A stretch of DNA of 64,000 nt from Ciona intestinalis (taxonomy: Eukaryota > Chordata > Ascidiacea > Phlebobranchia > Cionidae). The stretch is taken from the NCBI RefSeq assembly GCF_000224145.3, contig NC_020173.2, forward strand, positions 5,952,305 through 6,016,304. Direction: 5' to 3'. Positions 32,122 through 45,824 of this stretch are shown one piece after another. Below the pieces are notes generated by a model. It was not told the origin of the DNA and did no database searches. It was given only the letters and a program-made list of their open reading frames with translations. Both the position numbers and the translations under genes were made by a program. The first letter of the stretch is position 1, and every line of letters starts with the position of its first letter.

Positions 32122-32340
32122 TTTTACGCTGTACGTCTCCAGCACGTAATTACCGATTGCGTGCGTAAGAATACGTGAATGGTTAAATGACGTCAAACTT
32201 CTATAATAAGTGATTGGCAATATCTAATATATATTTGTCCAACGCTTTTACGTTGTGCTCTTTCAACACGACGATTGCGTGAGTAAATATATACGTGACT
32301 GAAAAACATGACGTCAAACTTCTATAGTGAGTGATCGCTG
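32122..32340 (+). promoter_or_regulatory. Duplicated module with TGACGTCA upstream of hippocalcin
   Basis: Two related segments, 32122-32217 and 32247-32340, share ttttacg, gattgcgtg, atacgtga and tgacgtcaaacttctat. TGACGTCA falls at 32188-32195 and 32309-32316. They lie 400-620 bases upstream of the start codon, where a promoter would be expected. No TATA box was assigned. Confidence 0.5.
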
Positions 32341-32740
32341 GAGCAGAACGTATTTTCTCTCTCACTAGGTTCAGTCCAAGACAAATGTTTAAATGTCTAC
32401 TAGTGTATATAGTGTACGCCAGAGCGCATACTAGACTTTAAAGTTACTTTTCACAATTTACATTCGCTTGTTTAGTTGTCTTACTTTAGGATTTGTAAAA
32501 ATATTGGTAGTTAATAAGGTTTTAGTTATGTAAATGTCATCGTGACTCCGTTTTTAAGGGCCTCGATTAGAGCGTATAATTCGTGGTTTTTAATGATTAA
32601 TTTTTGTCATTCCATGTCACAGACGTTTTTGAACAGTTATTAATCATTTCTGTAGTTGTACAATGAGCTATTTTTATTAAACTGTTTTTACTGAAAAAAT
32701 TCCAATTCTTTTGTTTTTATCATTGTTTTGAGCACAAGTC

Positions 32741-35700
32741 ATGGGCAAGCAAAATAGTAAATTGAAGCCAGAAGACATTCGTGACCTCAGGGCTGCTACT
32801 GAGTTTAATGAACATGAACTTCAAGAATGGTATAAAGGATTTATTAAGGTGTGTACTATGCTAAACTGATATGTTTCTTCACTATATAATAGCCATATAT
32901 TTAAGTTACGTTCCTTCATTTTTACTTACCCTTGGCATAAATTATCGTAAAAATTTTTTTTACGTATTATTAAGCATATAATATATATATATATATTTTT
33001 TTTATATATATATTTTTAAGTTTTGGTGTTAGTAGATTGAGCGCAAACTTTCTGTAAAAATAATACTGTTTAATATTTCATATAACATGGCAGTATACAT
33101 GGTTTTGGTATAGTAGTTTTTAATAATATATAGATTTTAAATTTTAACTGTTTAACTTTGATTTTTTATGGTTGTCACTTTTAACCAGGGATCTTTTTAT
33201 ATCGAGTTGTCACTTTTAACTAGAGACAGTACACCCATACTATGAAATACTGTAATGTTGTATTATATTAGGGCTTATCTGTGCAATACACTACAGCTTA
33301 ACATAATTAATTTTACATTGAGAAAACATTGTACCTTATAAATAATAAACGATTGGAAAAAACTTTTACTGTTTCAATGTATAAGCTCGTAATATAATAT
33401 TTATTACTATTTGTATTGTTATTGTCCACACTGTAAGTGCTGTGACTCATCCAAATGAAAAATTCATAATTTATTTAATTTGCAAAAGTGAGTTTACATT
33501 TCGTTCTAAGTGACTGCGTTGGTTATGAATTTATAAAGACTGGCTGGCACCTTTAAAGTTTACAAATTCAAAGGTGTTTACAATTCTCTAAAGTTAGGTG
33601 TTATTGTAATTTAATTAAATTGTGCTAAATTATAGTTAAGTGATATTGCATGAATTCTTTACCCATTTATTTTTAAGACTGTTTTTTTCTCAGTAATTGC
33701 GGTTATATTTTGAATTAATTATAAAATATATATATATATATATACATTATATTTAGTATATTTAATATACAATATATGATAATTACTATTATTTTAATTC
33801 AATTGTTATATGAATTTGCAATATTGTACTTAAAGTAAAATTCGTCTTTAAATAGTACCTTTACTATCTGATTTTTATTTCATAACTTTTGATATTGATA
33901 AAAGCATTGTAGTAGTTTCAATTTAGATACTCCTATTTGAAAAAAACTGTTTTTACCTAAATTTTAAACTTCGCCCAGTATTAGTAAAGTTAACTATTAT
34001 TAGAAATTCATTGACATTATTTCAGTAAATGCTTAAAAATTTATTTTTTTTTTTAGATAATATTTTTTGTCAATGTGGTCATTATAAAATGGTACGCAGT
34101 TTTTCCAGTATAATAATAATAACTTGATTTGTCTCTTCCATTACGATAGCAAAAATTTAAAAATATTTTAAATGAAATGAAAGGTTATAGCGACAAAACA
34201 ACAGTTGTTAAAGCATGCTTACAGTTAAAAACATATTTACATTTAGTTGGAAGAAAATAAGCGTGGTCGCTACACCTACCAGACAAAAAGCCATTTATAT
34301 TTAATTATTTTTAAGTTAAACTTTAAATAGAAACAAAAGTGTGCGTAACGGCAAAACCAATTCAAAAAGTAAAATTTTTCAATTTTTATTATTCTCGTAA
34401 TTATTGTTAAATCAATGGCAATCATGGAAAATCATTCGAATGTTTCGATTAAACTTTAATGTAGCTTAGGAAAATGTCATAAATATTTATGCAGAAATAT
34501 CTCATTGATCTTTACATTACGTTTGCACTAGAAAGATAATTTACTAGCATAGGATATATTATAATTGTGGTACGTGATTTTTCAAAAAACCTAAAAAACA
34601 AACATATATTATATATATATTATATATATATGCTATTTTATTAGTTGTATTTTGTGTTTTGGTTCGGTATCTTAAAACTTCTTTGAAAATAAAGTTTTAA
34701 AAAAATAATTAGCGTTCAATGTTCAAACTATCATTTTGCTGCCTCGGTTCTAATTAAAGTCCCCTGCTCTAATTAATTATGATCTTTGCTACTGTAGTCG
34801 AAGAGATAAATAACGTTCATGTTATCTTATGTATAACAATTTGTTAGTACTTTATATTGCCACTGTTGTTTATTGTTACATTATAATGTAGGATTGTCCT
34901 TCCGGAAACTTAACTATGGACGAGTTCCAGAAGATCTACGCAAACTTCTTCCCACAAGGAGACGCCTCAAAGTTTGCAGCTCATGTCTTCAGAACGTTTG
35001 ACTCAAACGGCGACAGTAAGTAGACAAATTCTACTCTCAGGTCTTAGTAATAAGTAATAACACCTTCGATTTGGGACTAGGTTGGCCTAGCCCTAAATAT
35101 AACAATGCCTAATTGGCATTTGATATCTGTGAAAGTATTAAAATATTATTTATGCTTAAATTGCCTAGCTATTAAAACCGTAACTTAAATGTTAGTTTAA
35201 GTTGCTCTGTTTTATATTTAAACCAATAATTTCTTAGCTATTTTGGCATAAGTGTAACAGTAGAACTGTCTGGGGTCAATTTTTGATTCAAGAGCAATAT
35301 CATGTGTTGTAAGACCTTAGTTTTGCCTCTAAAAATGAGTTTTATCTTAGTGTTAGATGTCTATAAAAACTCAGAGCTAAAGACTTCATTCGCCACATTA
35401 TTCAAGAATGTTTTTATGTTTGACATTATACTATTTTATTCAATTTTATTGATATTTTCCTGAATTAATAAAGATGAAAAAGCAAGCCCTATGGTGTATA
35501 AGGGCAGTAGTCACTTACAAAATATTTTCGTTAATTTTTTTTACTTTCCAAAGGTACAAATTATTAAAACATGAAAGCAGTAATATAAATTGCTTTCGCC
35601 TCACCCAATAATTTTAGATTTGTCCGCTGATAGTTTTGAAATAATGGCCACCTTTGTATGTTACGAAATATTTTATAAATTATGGTGTTGGAATACTTCA

Positions 35701-38700
35701 ACCTAACATAGGGTTGAACATATTTCTAACTCATGTAAACATACATTATACATTGTTTTGCTCTAAAAGCCAACTTGTAAAACATTGTAATAGCTGAAGG
35801 CATTTTAATGGCAAAAAAACAGTTAAAATTATCAAGTTTTAATTTGTATTTTACCACAAAGTAGAAGTGTAGAGTTATAACTATTTATTTTCTTAGCCAA
35901 AATGACGCACTAAAATTTATATACTGTAGAGATCAGTGGTTATAAGCTGCTTAAGGCAGTCTGACAGCCATTCGGATTAATTTGTGTTTAGTTTAATCTT
36001 AATTTCTGTTTATTCTCAACATTTGCATTATCACTATTCTACGCTTATGTGTGCCACTGTTTTAACATAATTATTAATTATTAAACTTGTATCTAAGCAG
36101 TTTGTTTTATCTGTTTTTTAGCAGTTTGTTTTATCTGTTTTTATCTGTACATAGATAGAAGTGACAAGAAATAAATGGAATATTTATTGTATTTTAATCC
36201 ACACTGTAGGGAAGCTAAATGATTTAACTTGTATAAAATTATCATGCATAAAATTAATTTGATGTTTAAAAATCTGCATGCTTAAAAATCCGCAAAGTAA
36301 TTTTTTTGCTAATAGACACTTTCACTTGTGACCTGTTGCTATTATCACTTAAAAAGTTGCATCCTCATTTTTGCCAGTTTTTTAATAAGTTTTTAGTGTG
36401 CTATAAGCCTATATATACACACATATATTATATATTAAGATGGGATACCTTTAGCACATAATATCCAAATGTTCTGATCAGGTTTTAAACAATTTTTAAC
36501 GGTTTATGGAAGTCGTGAGGTTGCGGTTTTATAATTCTTTGAATGTTCTTTGTTTACTACCAAACTGAAATAAAACAAGAAAAAATAATTAAGTTATGTC
36601 TTATCTTCCCCCACCCTACTATATATATATAATATCATTAATATATATATGAATTTAATTATTATTCTGCTTTCAAAACTATTTGAATATCATGAAAAAT
36701 TAATTTATCTTTGCTGAAAATAGAAAAAGGCAATACAAATTGTCCTATTAATGTCAAATAAAACGGCATAATCACATAATGCCTTATAAATTACATAGCA
36801 CTTAAAAACCTAAAAGTATTGCGAAATATAGTATTAACCTTGCATACATTGCAATTTGTTTACAAACAGTGAAAATTGCTGATTTAACTTGTATAATGCA
36901 GTTGGCAGCATTTTAAAACTAATGTATAATGAATATGCCCAGTAATTAAGATTAGCTTGGGGCATTGGGTGTAAAACTGTAAACTTATAACCGAAAATTG
37001 GGTTTGGATTCTTTGGATAATCTTACATGTAATAATATATATATATATAGTGGGGTGGGGGAAGATGGGGTACCTTTAGCACATAATATACAAATATCCT
37101 AAACATGTTTTACACAATCAATAACTGTCTATGGGTGTCAAAGGGATATGGTTTTAGAATTCTTTAAATGTTCTTGGTTTACTACCAAATGAGACGAAAA
37201 AACGAAATGAAAAGGTGACCTATTTTTTCACACCCCACTAGTGTATAGTCTAAATTAAAAGATGGTACCCAAAAGTTAAAATAATTTGAAAAACACTTTT
37301 GATGTCCTAAAAACCTTAAAAACAGCTTGTTAGTGTATTTTTAAGCATGACATCACAAACAGTCTTTTTTATGCCAGGTACAATCGATTTTCGGGAGTTT
37401 ATTGTTGCGCTGAGTGTCACTTCACGTGGAAATTTAGAGGAAAAATTAAAATGGGCGTTCTCGATGTACGACTGCGATGGGAACGGGATTATTTCAAGAG
37501 ATGAAATGCTGGAGATAGTTAGGGTAAGAATTTCGCACAAAATCTGGATGACATTGCTAAATTGCAGTGACATTCAAGTGTAAGAAAAAACCTTATAAAT
37601 TTATGTGTTAAATGCCGTGTACTTTAGCTCTGCTTAGTACAGATGCGTCCGAGTAAATGCTATTTTTGCCCAACTTAAGTGCTAAAATATATATATCGTC
37701 ACCCCTGGTTTAAAAGTTGGGAACACATGCTTTCTTGTCACCCCTAGGCCATAACGTTACGTCATGTACCGCTTTAGAAAAGGGTAAAAGCTGTTTTACT
37801 GTTTTAGGCTTACTTGGATGCTAAAATACATAATGTCCCCTGTTTTAAAAACTCGTAATACATGGTATCCTTAATACCCTCACCAATACGCCATGCATAG
37901 CAATATTGCGCACAGCTGTAAAAAATCCTTTAAAAAAAGATGATGAAATGCTTTTTACATTGAAGGCGATATACAAGATGGTAGGAGCAGTGATGAAAAT
38001 GCCTGAAGACGAATCAACCCCAGAGAAAAGAACCGACAAAATATTTAAACAGATGGATAAAAACTTAGACGGTAGGATAAATAGATGTTGAGCTTTGTTC
38101 TGTAATATAGGGCTTCCAAAAACTGTTTGCTTGCAACCCGATTCGTTTTTTTCACAACCCTTCACAGTTGCATCTATACAAACATACAAAGCACACGAGG
38201 ATATAAAAAACTGCGAAAAATACATGTCTGACTGCGATGCGGTGTGGCGCCGTCAGTCTTACAAAGGACTTGGCTTTCCGGGTGTTGGGGTAATGGTCCA
38301 AATCGAGACCTAAATCCCAGAATCAGGGCCTAAATCCCAGCACAAGGCCTAAATCCCAGATCCTTGACAAGGATCTCACCCATAAAGTATAAAAAAAACC
38401 TTTAGTAGCACTAGCAGCAGGATAAGGGTTTGCGAACTTTTCACTCATTGTTTCACCACGTCTGTTAAATCATGCCGGCAAATCAACATACATATAAATA
38501 CTATACTCTGTAAAGTTAGTTGACTCTCTGGGACCCTGAAATTGGAACCCCAGTTTGGAAAACCCTCTATAAACTATGTTTCCTACTCTTAGGTTCATAA
38601 ATGTCTAGTACTAACTCTTTAATAAAAAAGGTTCTTTAATTAAAACACAAACCAAAAGTTTTCTTCAATTAATTTTTATTTTTTTACAAGATACATATTC

Positions 38701-41700
38701 AATTGATTTTGATATATTTAAATGAATGGACAGGGCAGAGTTTTTACAACCAGCTCTATAAAAACATTTGTCCCAGATAAAGTGTAGGCTGTAAAGTGTT
38801 AGGTAGGTGTGAATTATGCCTAAGTATACATAGCAAAGTTAGCAAAAACAAAAATACTGTTGTAAGTATACAATAGTCATGGTTTTAAACTGTGCCAACA
38901 TTACTCAAAAACATGTTTTTGTTACATGGTATATATCTCGACACTGCTACCGTTATGGGTGTGTGTGTGCTTGGTTTAGACATTTAACGGTAGTTTCTCT
39001 AGCCCAGTGGTCGCTAATGTTTTTTTTTTAAATAAACAAAAAAACTTAAAAACTATTACACAGAAAACATAAAAACTGTTACACAAAAAACATAAAAACT
39101 ATTACACAAAAAACATAAAAACGGTTAAACACATTACCAATATGGGTCTATGTATCCTTGGTCAAGACATTTAATGGTAGTTTCACCAGCCTAGTGGTTA
39201 CTAATGGTTTGTCTAAACATATACACTAAAAAAACATAAAACCGGTTACACAGAAAACATAAAAACTGTTAACACAATACCAGTATGGGTGTATGTGTTC
39301 TTGCTCAAGACATTTAACTGTAGTTTCTCCAACCCAGTGGTCACTGAAGGTTTGTCTAAAAAAAATACACAGAAACCCAAAAAAACTGTTAAACACAGAA
39401 TTGTATTTTTGGTACACTTTACCTGGGTATGAGGTAAAAAGTTGGGCACTTTTGTTACAATTAAACTGTCTTACCATCTAAAGATATATAAAGGTTTATT
39501 AATCATTTTTAATTTGTCTATTGCATTTTAATGTTGAAATAAGTTCTGTCCATTGCATGCTATGGACTTGAAAAGCGCCTGGTTTTTAATCTTAGTCAAA
39601 ATGCCACCATGAAAGAACTCGTGTTGTTGTTTACTGTTATGTGATTGTATACGCTGGCCTACATTTTTCTTACAAAACATGTTTTCCAGCTGCTTATTCA
39701 ACTTACGCAATTTAATTGGCATCTTGGGAGTTCTTAGCCTTAAATCAATAATGCCAATACCACATGTAAATTAGCACTGCAAATTAAAATCTACATTAAT
39801 GAAACCTATATTAATCAAACTGTAATGAAAGTATATTACAATTTCTAAAGTGTTTCTTAATAAATAAATTTCTAATAGGCAATTTTCTTTATTTACTTTT
39901 GAAAGTAAATAATCCGCCTTAAAAAAATTGTTTTTGTTATAAAAAATGTTATGAAAAAATTTTTTTATAAAAAAAAGAGTTTAAAAAATTTAAAATTTTT
40001 ATTCCTAGGCCAATACTCTTAGCTTGACTAACTCATGGTTTAAGAAAGCCACAATAAATTGCCCAAAGTGTATAATAGATAAAGCAATTGCCAATTACTA
40101 ACAAAATTTAAACCAAAAATTGGTATCTCTTCTAAATTTAGCGATTTTGCAAATAAAAGTTGTCAATCTCTCAGTTATTTTGCGAATTAAAGGATCAAAA
40201 ATAAATAAAAAGTTGTCAAAAATATATTAGACTAAGTTGGTCCCTGTCTACTTTTAAAGGTGCACAAACCTATTAGAAAGTTCTATTTAATATGAAACAC
40301 TTTGGAAAAGCCATTGTAAAGGTAGAACGGTCTTAAAATTAATATTTACTTTGTATATATTGACAATGACAACATACAAACTCACATCTGTTCTTGTGTG
40401 GGCTATTTGCTAAGTAAACAATATTATTTTATATGAACTGAAAATTAATCATTTTAATAGGGTGCTTATAATATAGCCTACAATGATTACATTAAAGCTA
40501 AATTTAAATTGTTCATGTGTGAATTGTGCTTGCTATATAACAATAAGCAAAACCTATTTGTCTCAACTCTCAAATCAGTTTAATTTTAAAAGAGTAATGA
40601 AAAAGGCTGCCCTGTAAAGGCCATAGTATTTTAAGTTTTGATTTGGCAATTGGTATATCGTCGACGTAAAACCAAAGTAGCCTTTGTACCAAAAAAAGGT
40701 TGAAAAGCAAAGACGTCCGCATATAGTAGGGTGGGGGAAGATGGGACACCTATTTATTCTATTACTCATCCACATTTAGCAGTAAACAAAGAACATTCAA
40801 AGAAATAGAAAACCGTATCTACACGACTTTCATAGACCGTCGTTAATTGTTTAAAACATCACGATATTTAGATATTATGTGCTAAAAGTGTTTCCTGTCT
40901 CCCCCACCCTGCAATATATAAACATAATCAAGAAAACAAAACTTTCTCGATGTAATTTTTAAAAACTTAAAAATTCATCATGATTTTTGCTCACCCCATC
41001 ATTAACCTTTGCCATCATTTCCCAATGTGTAGCTGTAACTAATTAAAGATTGATTCGTCTCATTTGAAGCGATAAGCTTCGCAGTCGACTTGCTAATGAC
41101 TTGATCCCCATGGGGGCATTTATTGGTGATTGAACATTGCAGTAATTGTTGCATATTCATTAAATGTTAAGTCAAATGATTGGCGCCGATGCAAGGTGTC
41201 TATATAAAGGGCAGGCCCAAAATATCCCTTGCCCAAAAGTGTTAGTGCATTTACCACATTATTTAAAAGTTTACTATGTTTAACAACTAATAGTATAACT
41301 GCCTGTTAAACGCCCTATATTTTGGAAATCATTCAAAAACTAAATGCCTATATAGCAGTATAGCATATTTTGTTATTCATAGGGTAGCTTAGAAATAGGA
41401 GTTAGGTTAATGCTTTAATTTCCAAAAATGTTCAGCACCATATTATAAAGCTTTAGTGCCAAAATTTTGGCTGTGTGAAAAATCATGCATTGGATGTACG
41501 CATGTACCAATGAACATGCATTCACAAAGTATTTATGAATCGTTCTTACCATGAGTCACTCACGGCGTGAATATTATCATGCCTATTTTATGAAGGTGAT
41601 TTAAATTTAACATAGAGAAAAAGCTTTTAAACTGTAAAATGACATGGAAACCAAACAGTACCCATTGATTCGTCAGGATCAATCTCAAAAACTTGATGTA

Positions 41701-42373
41701 GCGAATTACTTGAATCAGATAATGGTATCATTTTAACTAAGCAAACTAGAAAGTCGTTATGTTCCACATAAAAATGTTACATTTCTCACATAATAACATT
41801 TATTGTCTAAAAAAAGGGCGAAAAACCACATATTATAATGAGATCTTTTGTTTTATACTAAGTTTATATTAGGTAAAAGGTCATGACATCAACACTTTAA
41901 AACTTATCAAAGGTGACATTTTTACCACTTTACCCTCAAGCTCAGATACAGGTTTAAAGCCTGTCGCTACAAGCATAGGTGTATGTGTTCTTGGGAAATT
42001 TATTAGCAGTAATTTCTTTAACCCAGTGTACGAGTTGTCCATAAAAATAACAATGTTACTAGTTACGATTTGTACGTTATAGTAGAAATACCTTCTCACC
42101 TTTACCATAGCCTCCCGTGTTATAACAACCATGGTGATTTTTTTAACCCAGTGAACCCTAATGGGTTGTCTAAGTTTCCAGCTAAACAGAAAAAATGTAC
42201 ATACAAAGTTACATACGCTAGCTTATAATTTTGTTGATGCATAATTATTAATATTTTGGTTAAATTTTTTAGGGAGTATTTCACTAGAAGAATTTGTGGA
42301 GGGGGCGAAGAAAGATCCATCTATCGTCCGTTTGTTGCAGTGTACCCCTGGCTCTGGTGGACTTGGAATGTGA
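32741..42373 (+). CDS. HPCA: Hippocalcin/neurocalcin-type neuronal calcium sensor
   Basis: EF-hand calcium sensor of the visinin-like group, which in vertebrates moves to membranes by a calcium-myristoyl switch in neurons. Five exons in phase: 32741-32848, 34892-35015, 37378-37523, 37966-38071, 42273-42373, giving 194 residues (vertebrate hippocalcin 193). [11 protein letters not shown] carries the N-myristoylation glycine and is almost the vertebrate N-terminus. EF1 is degenerate with the family's Cys38-Pro39. EF2 (73-84, DSNGDSTIDFRE), EF3 (109-120, [12 protein letters not shown]) and EF4 (157-168, DKNLDGSISLEE) have the calcium ligands. The C-terminus [13 protein letters not shown] replaces the vertebrate QCDPSSASQF type. 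HPCA, HPCAL1 and NCALD arose in vertebrates from one such gene, so it is probably co-orthologous to all three. Confidence 0.96.
32849..34891 (+). other. Hippocalcin intron 1, AT-rich with TA microsatellites
   Basis: Long AT-rich intron with TA runs near 32980, 33731 and 34605, and a partial third-family element near 34125-34260. No other gene was seen. Confidence 0.7.
34125..34260 (+). mobile_element. Third short interspersed family, partial
   Basis: Shares tgtctcttccattacgatag and gcgacaaaacaacagttgtt with other copies. Confidence 0.45.
36430..36622 (+). mobile_element. MITE family A (hippocalcin intron 2)
   Basis: Forward copy; the extreme 5' end is missing. The 3' end cttatcttcccccaccctac is intact. 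Confidence 0.75.
37048..37241 (+). mobile_element. MITE family A (hippocalcin intron 2)
   Basis: tagtggggtgggggaagatg to ttttttcacaccccacta, flanked by TA repeats. Confidence 0.8.
38280..38385 (+). repeat. 97-base family unit with internal triplication
   Basis: ggtgttggggtaatggtcca start, then three copies of gcctaaatcccag-type blocks about 22 bases apart. Confidence 0.7.
38940..39365 (+). repeat. Three SINE body segments in tandem with A-rich spacers
   Basis: Units near 38942, 39130 and 39275 each contain a form of tatgggtgtatgtgttcttg, agacatttaac and gcccagtggtc. Spacers are acataaaaactgttacacag-type repeats. All lie in hippocalcin intron 4. Confidence 0.7.
40724..40914 (-). mobile_element. 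MITE family A (hippocalcin intron 4)
   Basis: Reverse copy, tagtagggtgggggaagatg to ttcctgtctcccccaccct. Confidence 0.8.
41935..42225 (+). mobile_element. Composite SINE fragments (hippocalcin intron 4)
   Basis: B-box-like caggtttaaagcctgtcgct, body cttgggaaatttattagcag, and a second body block cagtgaaccctaatgggttg, ending about 45 bases before the last acceptor. Confidence 0.55.
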
Positions 42374-44582
42374 AAAGCAATTTAAGACATTTTGTTTTAA
42401 AATGCTTTTTAAAAAAAAAAAAGATTTTTTTTAGATTTTTGTTTGATTTTATCTAACATCAGGTAGTGAACGTGTATAGCCATTTGTGTCGTGCTCATTA
42501 TTATTAATTGGATTCTATTCCTGTTTCATGTACGCTTAACCACACACTGGTTGGTACGCCAATTGCCATAAAGATTTTTTGTTATTTTTCTGGTTAAAAC
42601 CTATAAGCTGAAAGCTATGTCGCAATTTTTGCTTATATTTTACAAAAAAAAATGATTTTTTTTCTCATCTTTTGTTGCTAATTTTAAGCATGAAATAACT
42701 GAAATTGATGTCATTCTATCTTTATATCATATATGAGTAGTAATTGTTAAGCATAGGAGAACTTGCACATAACAAAACCTATCTGAAACATGGTCATCAT
42801 TTGGACACTCTCCTATAGTTGAATTTGGATTGTAAATTAGCGTTTCATTTACACATGGGCAAATGACTGAATGTGCAAGCAACACTTCTTGGATGTGAAC
42901 CTTTCCCCAGACTTTCTCCAGACTAAAGTTTTATTTTGTCACAATCCAACAGAATGCCTTAATTTTGGAAACTGTTTAAATTATAGAAAAAAGTTAAATT
43001 TTCAGCAGTTGGCAAACTTACTGGCTGTATACAAATTCTGTTTATCAATCAAAATACAATATTTGTTACACAGTTTGGAATATATGCTAACATACTAATT
43101 CTCAATGATAACTTTTAAGATTTGTTAGCCTAAAAAAAGGCTAGAAATATGCTTTTTAATACTCCAAAAAGGCGGTATGGGTTAAAAATTGCTTTGTGGG
43201 ACAGATTTGATAATTCTGCCATAGTTTGCCCTCTGCTGAAGTAAACCATTATCAAGGGTTTTATTTTTAACCTCATAACTGCTGCTGCATGAAAGCATCA
43301 TTCAAATAGCTGTGTACATAAAATTTAGATTTGTAAATACTCGCTTTAAGTCTGGGATGTCTTAGAACAAATTTTACCGTAGTTCTCCATTAACAGTTAT
43401 TTTTTATTTAAAATTTTGGTTGAAAACTTTGAAATTAATTTAAAAATTCTGGATTTTTTTTGAGTGTTTTATATTAAAAATCGTAAATATTTTTATAATT
43501 GCTTCAGTTTGTACCACAAGCTTTGAAAACTTTTAAAACATGCTTGTCTAAACACAAAATTGTCATTTGCTTTTATTTAAGATTAATTTGAAAATTAAAA
43601 ATGATGAAAATTTATGTTTTTTAAAAACGAATCTACTAATTCAATTTTAACAAAAATTCCTAACTTTTATTGCATAACCTGACATAATTTGAATAACTTT
43701 TTGATGCATTTACTGTCCATATATTCTAATATGTCTGGTGTCTTTGGTGAAACACAGACTACATATTGTTCAATTTGTACTTTACTATTTGCAACAAAAA
43801 TAAATTGTCACTTTAACATTATTCCAAACAACCGCAATGTAACCTGAAAGACTTGCACACCATGAAGACGGCAGGCTTTGCACTTACAGAAATACAAAAA
43901 TGCACTAAAAATTGTCATTTCTACCAGGTGTCATTCATTTAACTCATTTTGCACAAAAAGGTAAAAATCTTGTTTTTTTGCATAAAAATCCTGTTTCTTT
44001 GCAAAAAATCTTGTTTATTAAAGTTAAATTCTTAAAAATTAAAGTGTTTTAAATTTTTGAGATTACAATTCCACTATAAAAGGTATTTGAATTCATGTTG
44101 AAATATGGTATAAGGTCGACTGCTGGTATGAGGTGCATTTGTAAAGGATAAATATAGTATAATGTCCCACATGGTGTATAGTTTGAAGATAAATCATTAT
44201 TTGCCTTGGTACTAAAATATAAGGCTCAACGACCTTGTATGTCTATAGGGTTACACCCATTTTATAACTTTACATGAGGTGTGTAAATACACCTGTGTTT
44301 GTATATTAGACACACAAATTATTATATGACTTGGAGCATGAGGTGTGCGAATATTGTGTATGTTTATTACTATTCAGACCTAGAAAGACTCCTATGAAAG
44401 TATATATTGAATATGAGGTGTTAAACGTAGTATGTTTGTTTTTTGGTGTATAAAAATAAACCCATGTGATAACTTGACCATGTGCATGAGATGTACAAAT
44501 ACACAATCTGTGTCTATTGTAATAACTAATGTCCAAACCACACTGGACAACATAGATATTTTAGTTTTAGTGAAATGTTGTA
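42374..44582. other. Convergent interval after hippocalcin
   Basis: The hippocalcin 3' UTR presumably occupies the first part; the collagen gene ends at 45038 on the other strand. The rest is AT-rich with degenerate gaggtgt-containing repeats at 44270-44500. No coding signal was recognised. Confidence 0.45.
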
Positions 44583-44757
44583 TAGTAGGGTGGGGGGAAA
44601 TGGGACACTTTTTCATTGTATTTTCTCATCCGTTTAGTAGTAAACAAAAATTGCAAATTCGTATCCTTACAACACCCATAAAGCGTTGTTAGTTATTTGA
44701 AACACGATCCGGATATTTGGATATTGTACGCCAAAGGTGTCTTTCAAAATCCTACTA
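44583..44757 (-). mobile_element. MITE family A, 3' end eroded
   Basis: Starts tagtagggtggggggaaatg; the right end retains only ggtgtctttcaaaatcctac. Confidence 0.7.
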
Positions 44758-45037
44758 TATGAAAAAGTTCCAATCTCTTGTACAAACGCAGCCATCTCAG
44801 TAAATCATGACACTTTTTAGGCGTGAAAATGTAATAAAATGTAAAATCGCTTCGGAAAACAAACTGACAACAAGCAGTGACGACAACATGACGACGGCTA
44901 ATATGATGCAACAATATACTGTAGCACGGTGATGGAAAAATATAACGCACGCAGATAAAATTGGTTACATTACAAATTTTGAGTCATATCTCCACACGGT
45001 GCGATCGCGCGGTAATCAAAGTAGTTTTTAGTTTCAG

Positions 45038-45824
45038 TTAAAACTGAATATCATTCATCTCGGGTCGGTGGCGGGTACGTGCAGCACGGCGACGGTTTGT
45101 GCCCGCAGGTGGTTCTGAGCCCAATGGGCTGTCCGCTGCATCAGGACCTTTCTGGCCATTTGGACCTGAAATGTTTGAAGGTGCATGAATGAATGTGACT
45201 TGTTTATATTTCGGGCAATAGCAGATGATATGGCAATGGTACTCATTAGAGGTTCAGTTTTCTCTTTTTCACACCTTGTGTCCGCTTGCTAGTAACTTAG
45301 TAGGTGATCATGTTTTAGATTTTTTATGCATGGTTGACAATTTGAATAAACCTTAAAGCCACTTACTGCTGTAAGTAAAGTTAGTAGCCATGCCTTGGTT
45401 TGATTAATTCCAAAATAGCCAATCATTGTAACTTATGTGCTAGCATTTTGAATATTTATCCAATGAATGTAACTTGCTTTATCCTTACGTGGTAGGAAAA
45501 CAGCAGTCGTTATAACACGAATGTTTCGTTTCATACGTGGTAACTCCTAAGCGGACACAAGGTGTATGATACAGAACACCCTGTTATAACGACTGTCATC
45601 TTCAAAACACACAAAGATAAAGCAGGTTATACAATATATACATTTTTTACCTTTAGGTTGTTGAATGCCACGGACTTGACCCATCAAGCAAGTAGATGGG
45701 TCGCAGTAACCAGGAGGACCAACAGAACCCTGTGGCCCAATGTAACCTGTGGGTCCAGGTAAGCCGGGTTCACCACGTTCTCCGTTACGACCATCTTTAC
45801 CAAACCCTGGTGATCCTTGGGGTC
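45038..45824 (-). CDS. COL9A1: COL9A1 end of COL1 and NC1 domain
   Basis: Exon 45824-45651 carries Gly-X-Y repeats ending [18 protein letters not shown]. Its two cysteines four residues apart match the COL1/NC1 junction of vertebrate alpha-1(IX) (FCEPASCTM), which forms interchain disulfides. The last exon, 45165-45038, adds one GPNGQKGPD repeat and then a basic tail rich in arginine ([11 protein letters not shown]) before the stop at 45040-45038. This C-terminal tail is longer and more basic than the short vertebrate NC1. Confidence 0.92.

Noticed and set aside
44306..44692. Short open frames near 44.3-44.7 kb
   Set aside because: Low-complexity degenerate repeats and a MITE; no splice signals or family similarity.
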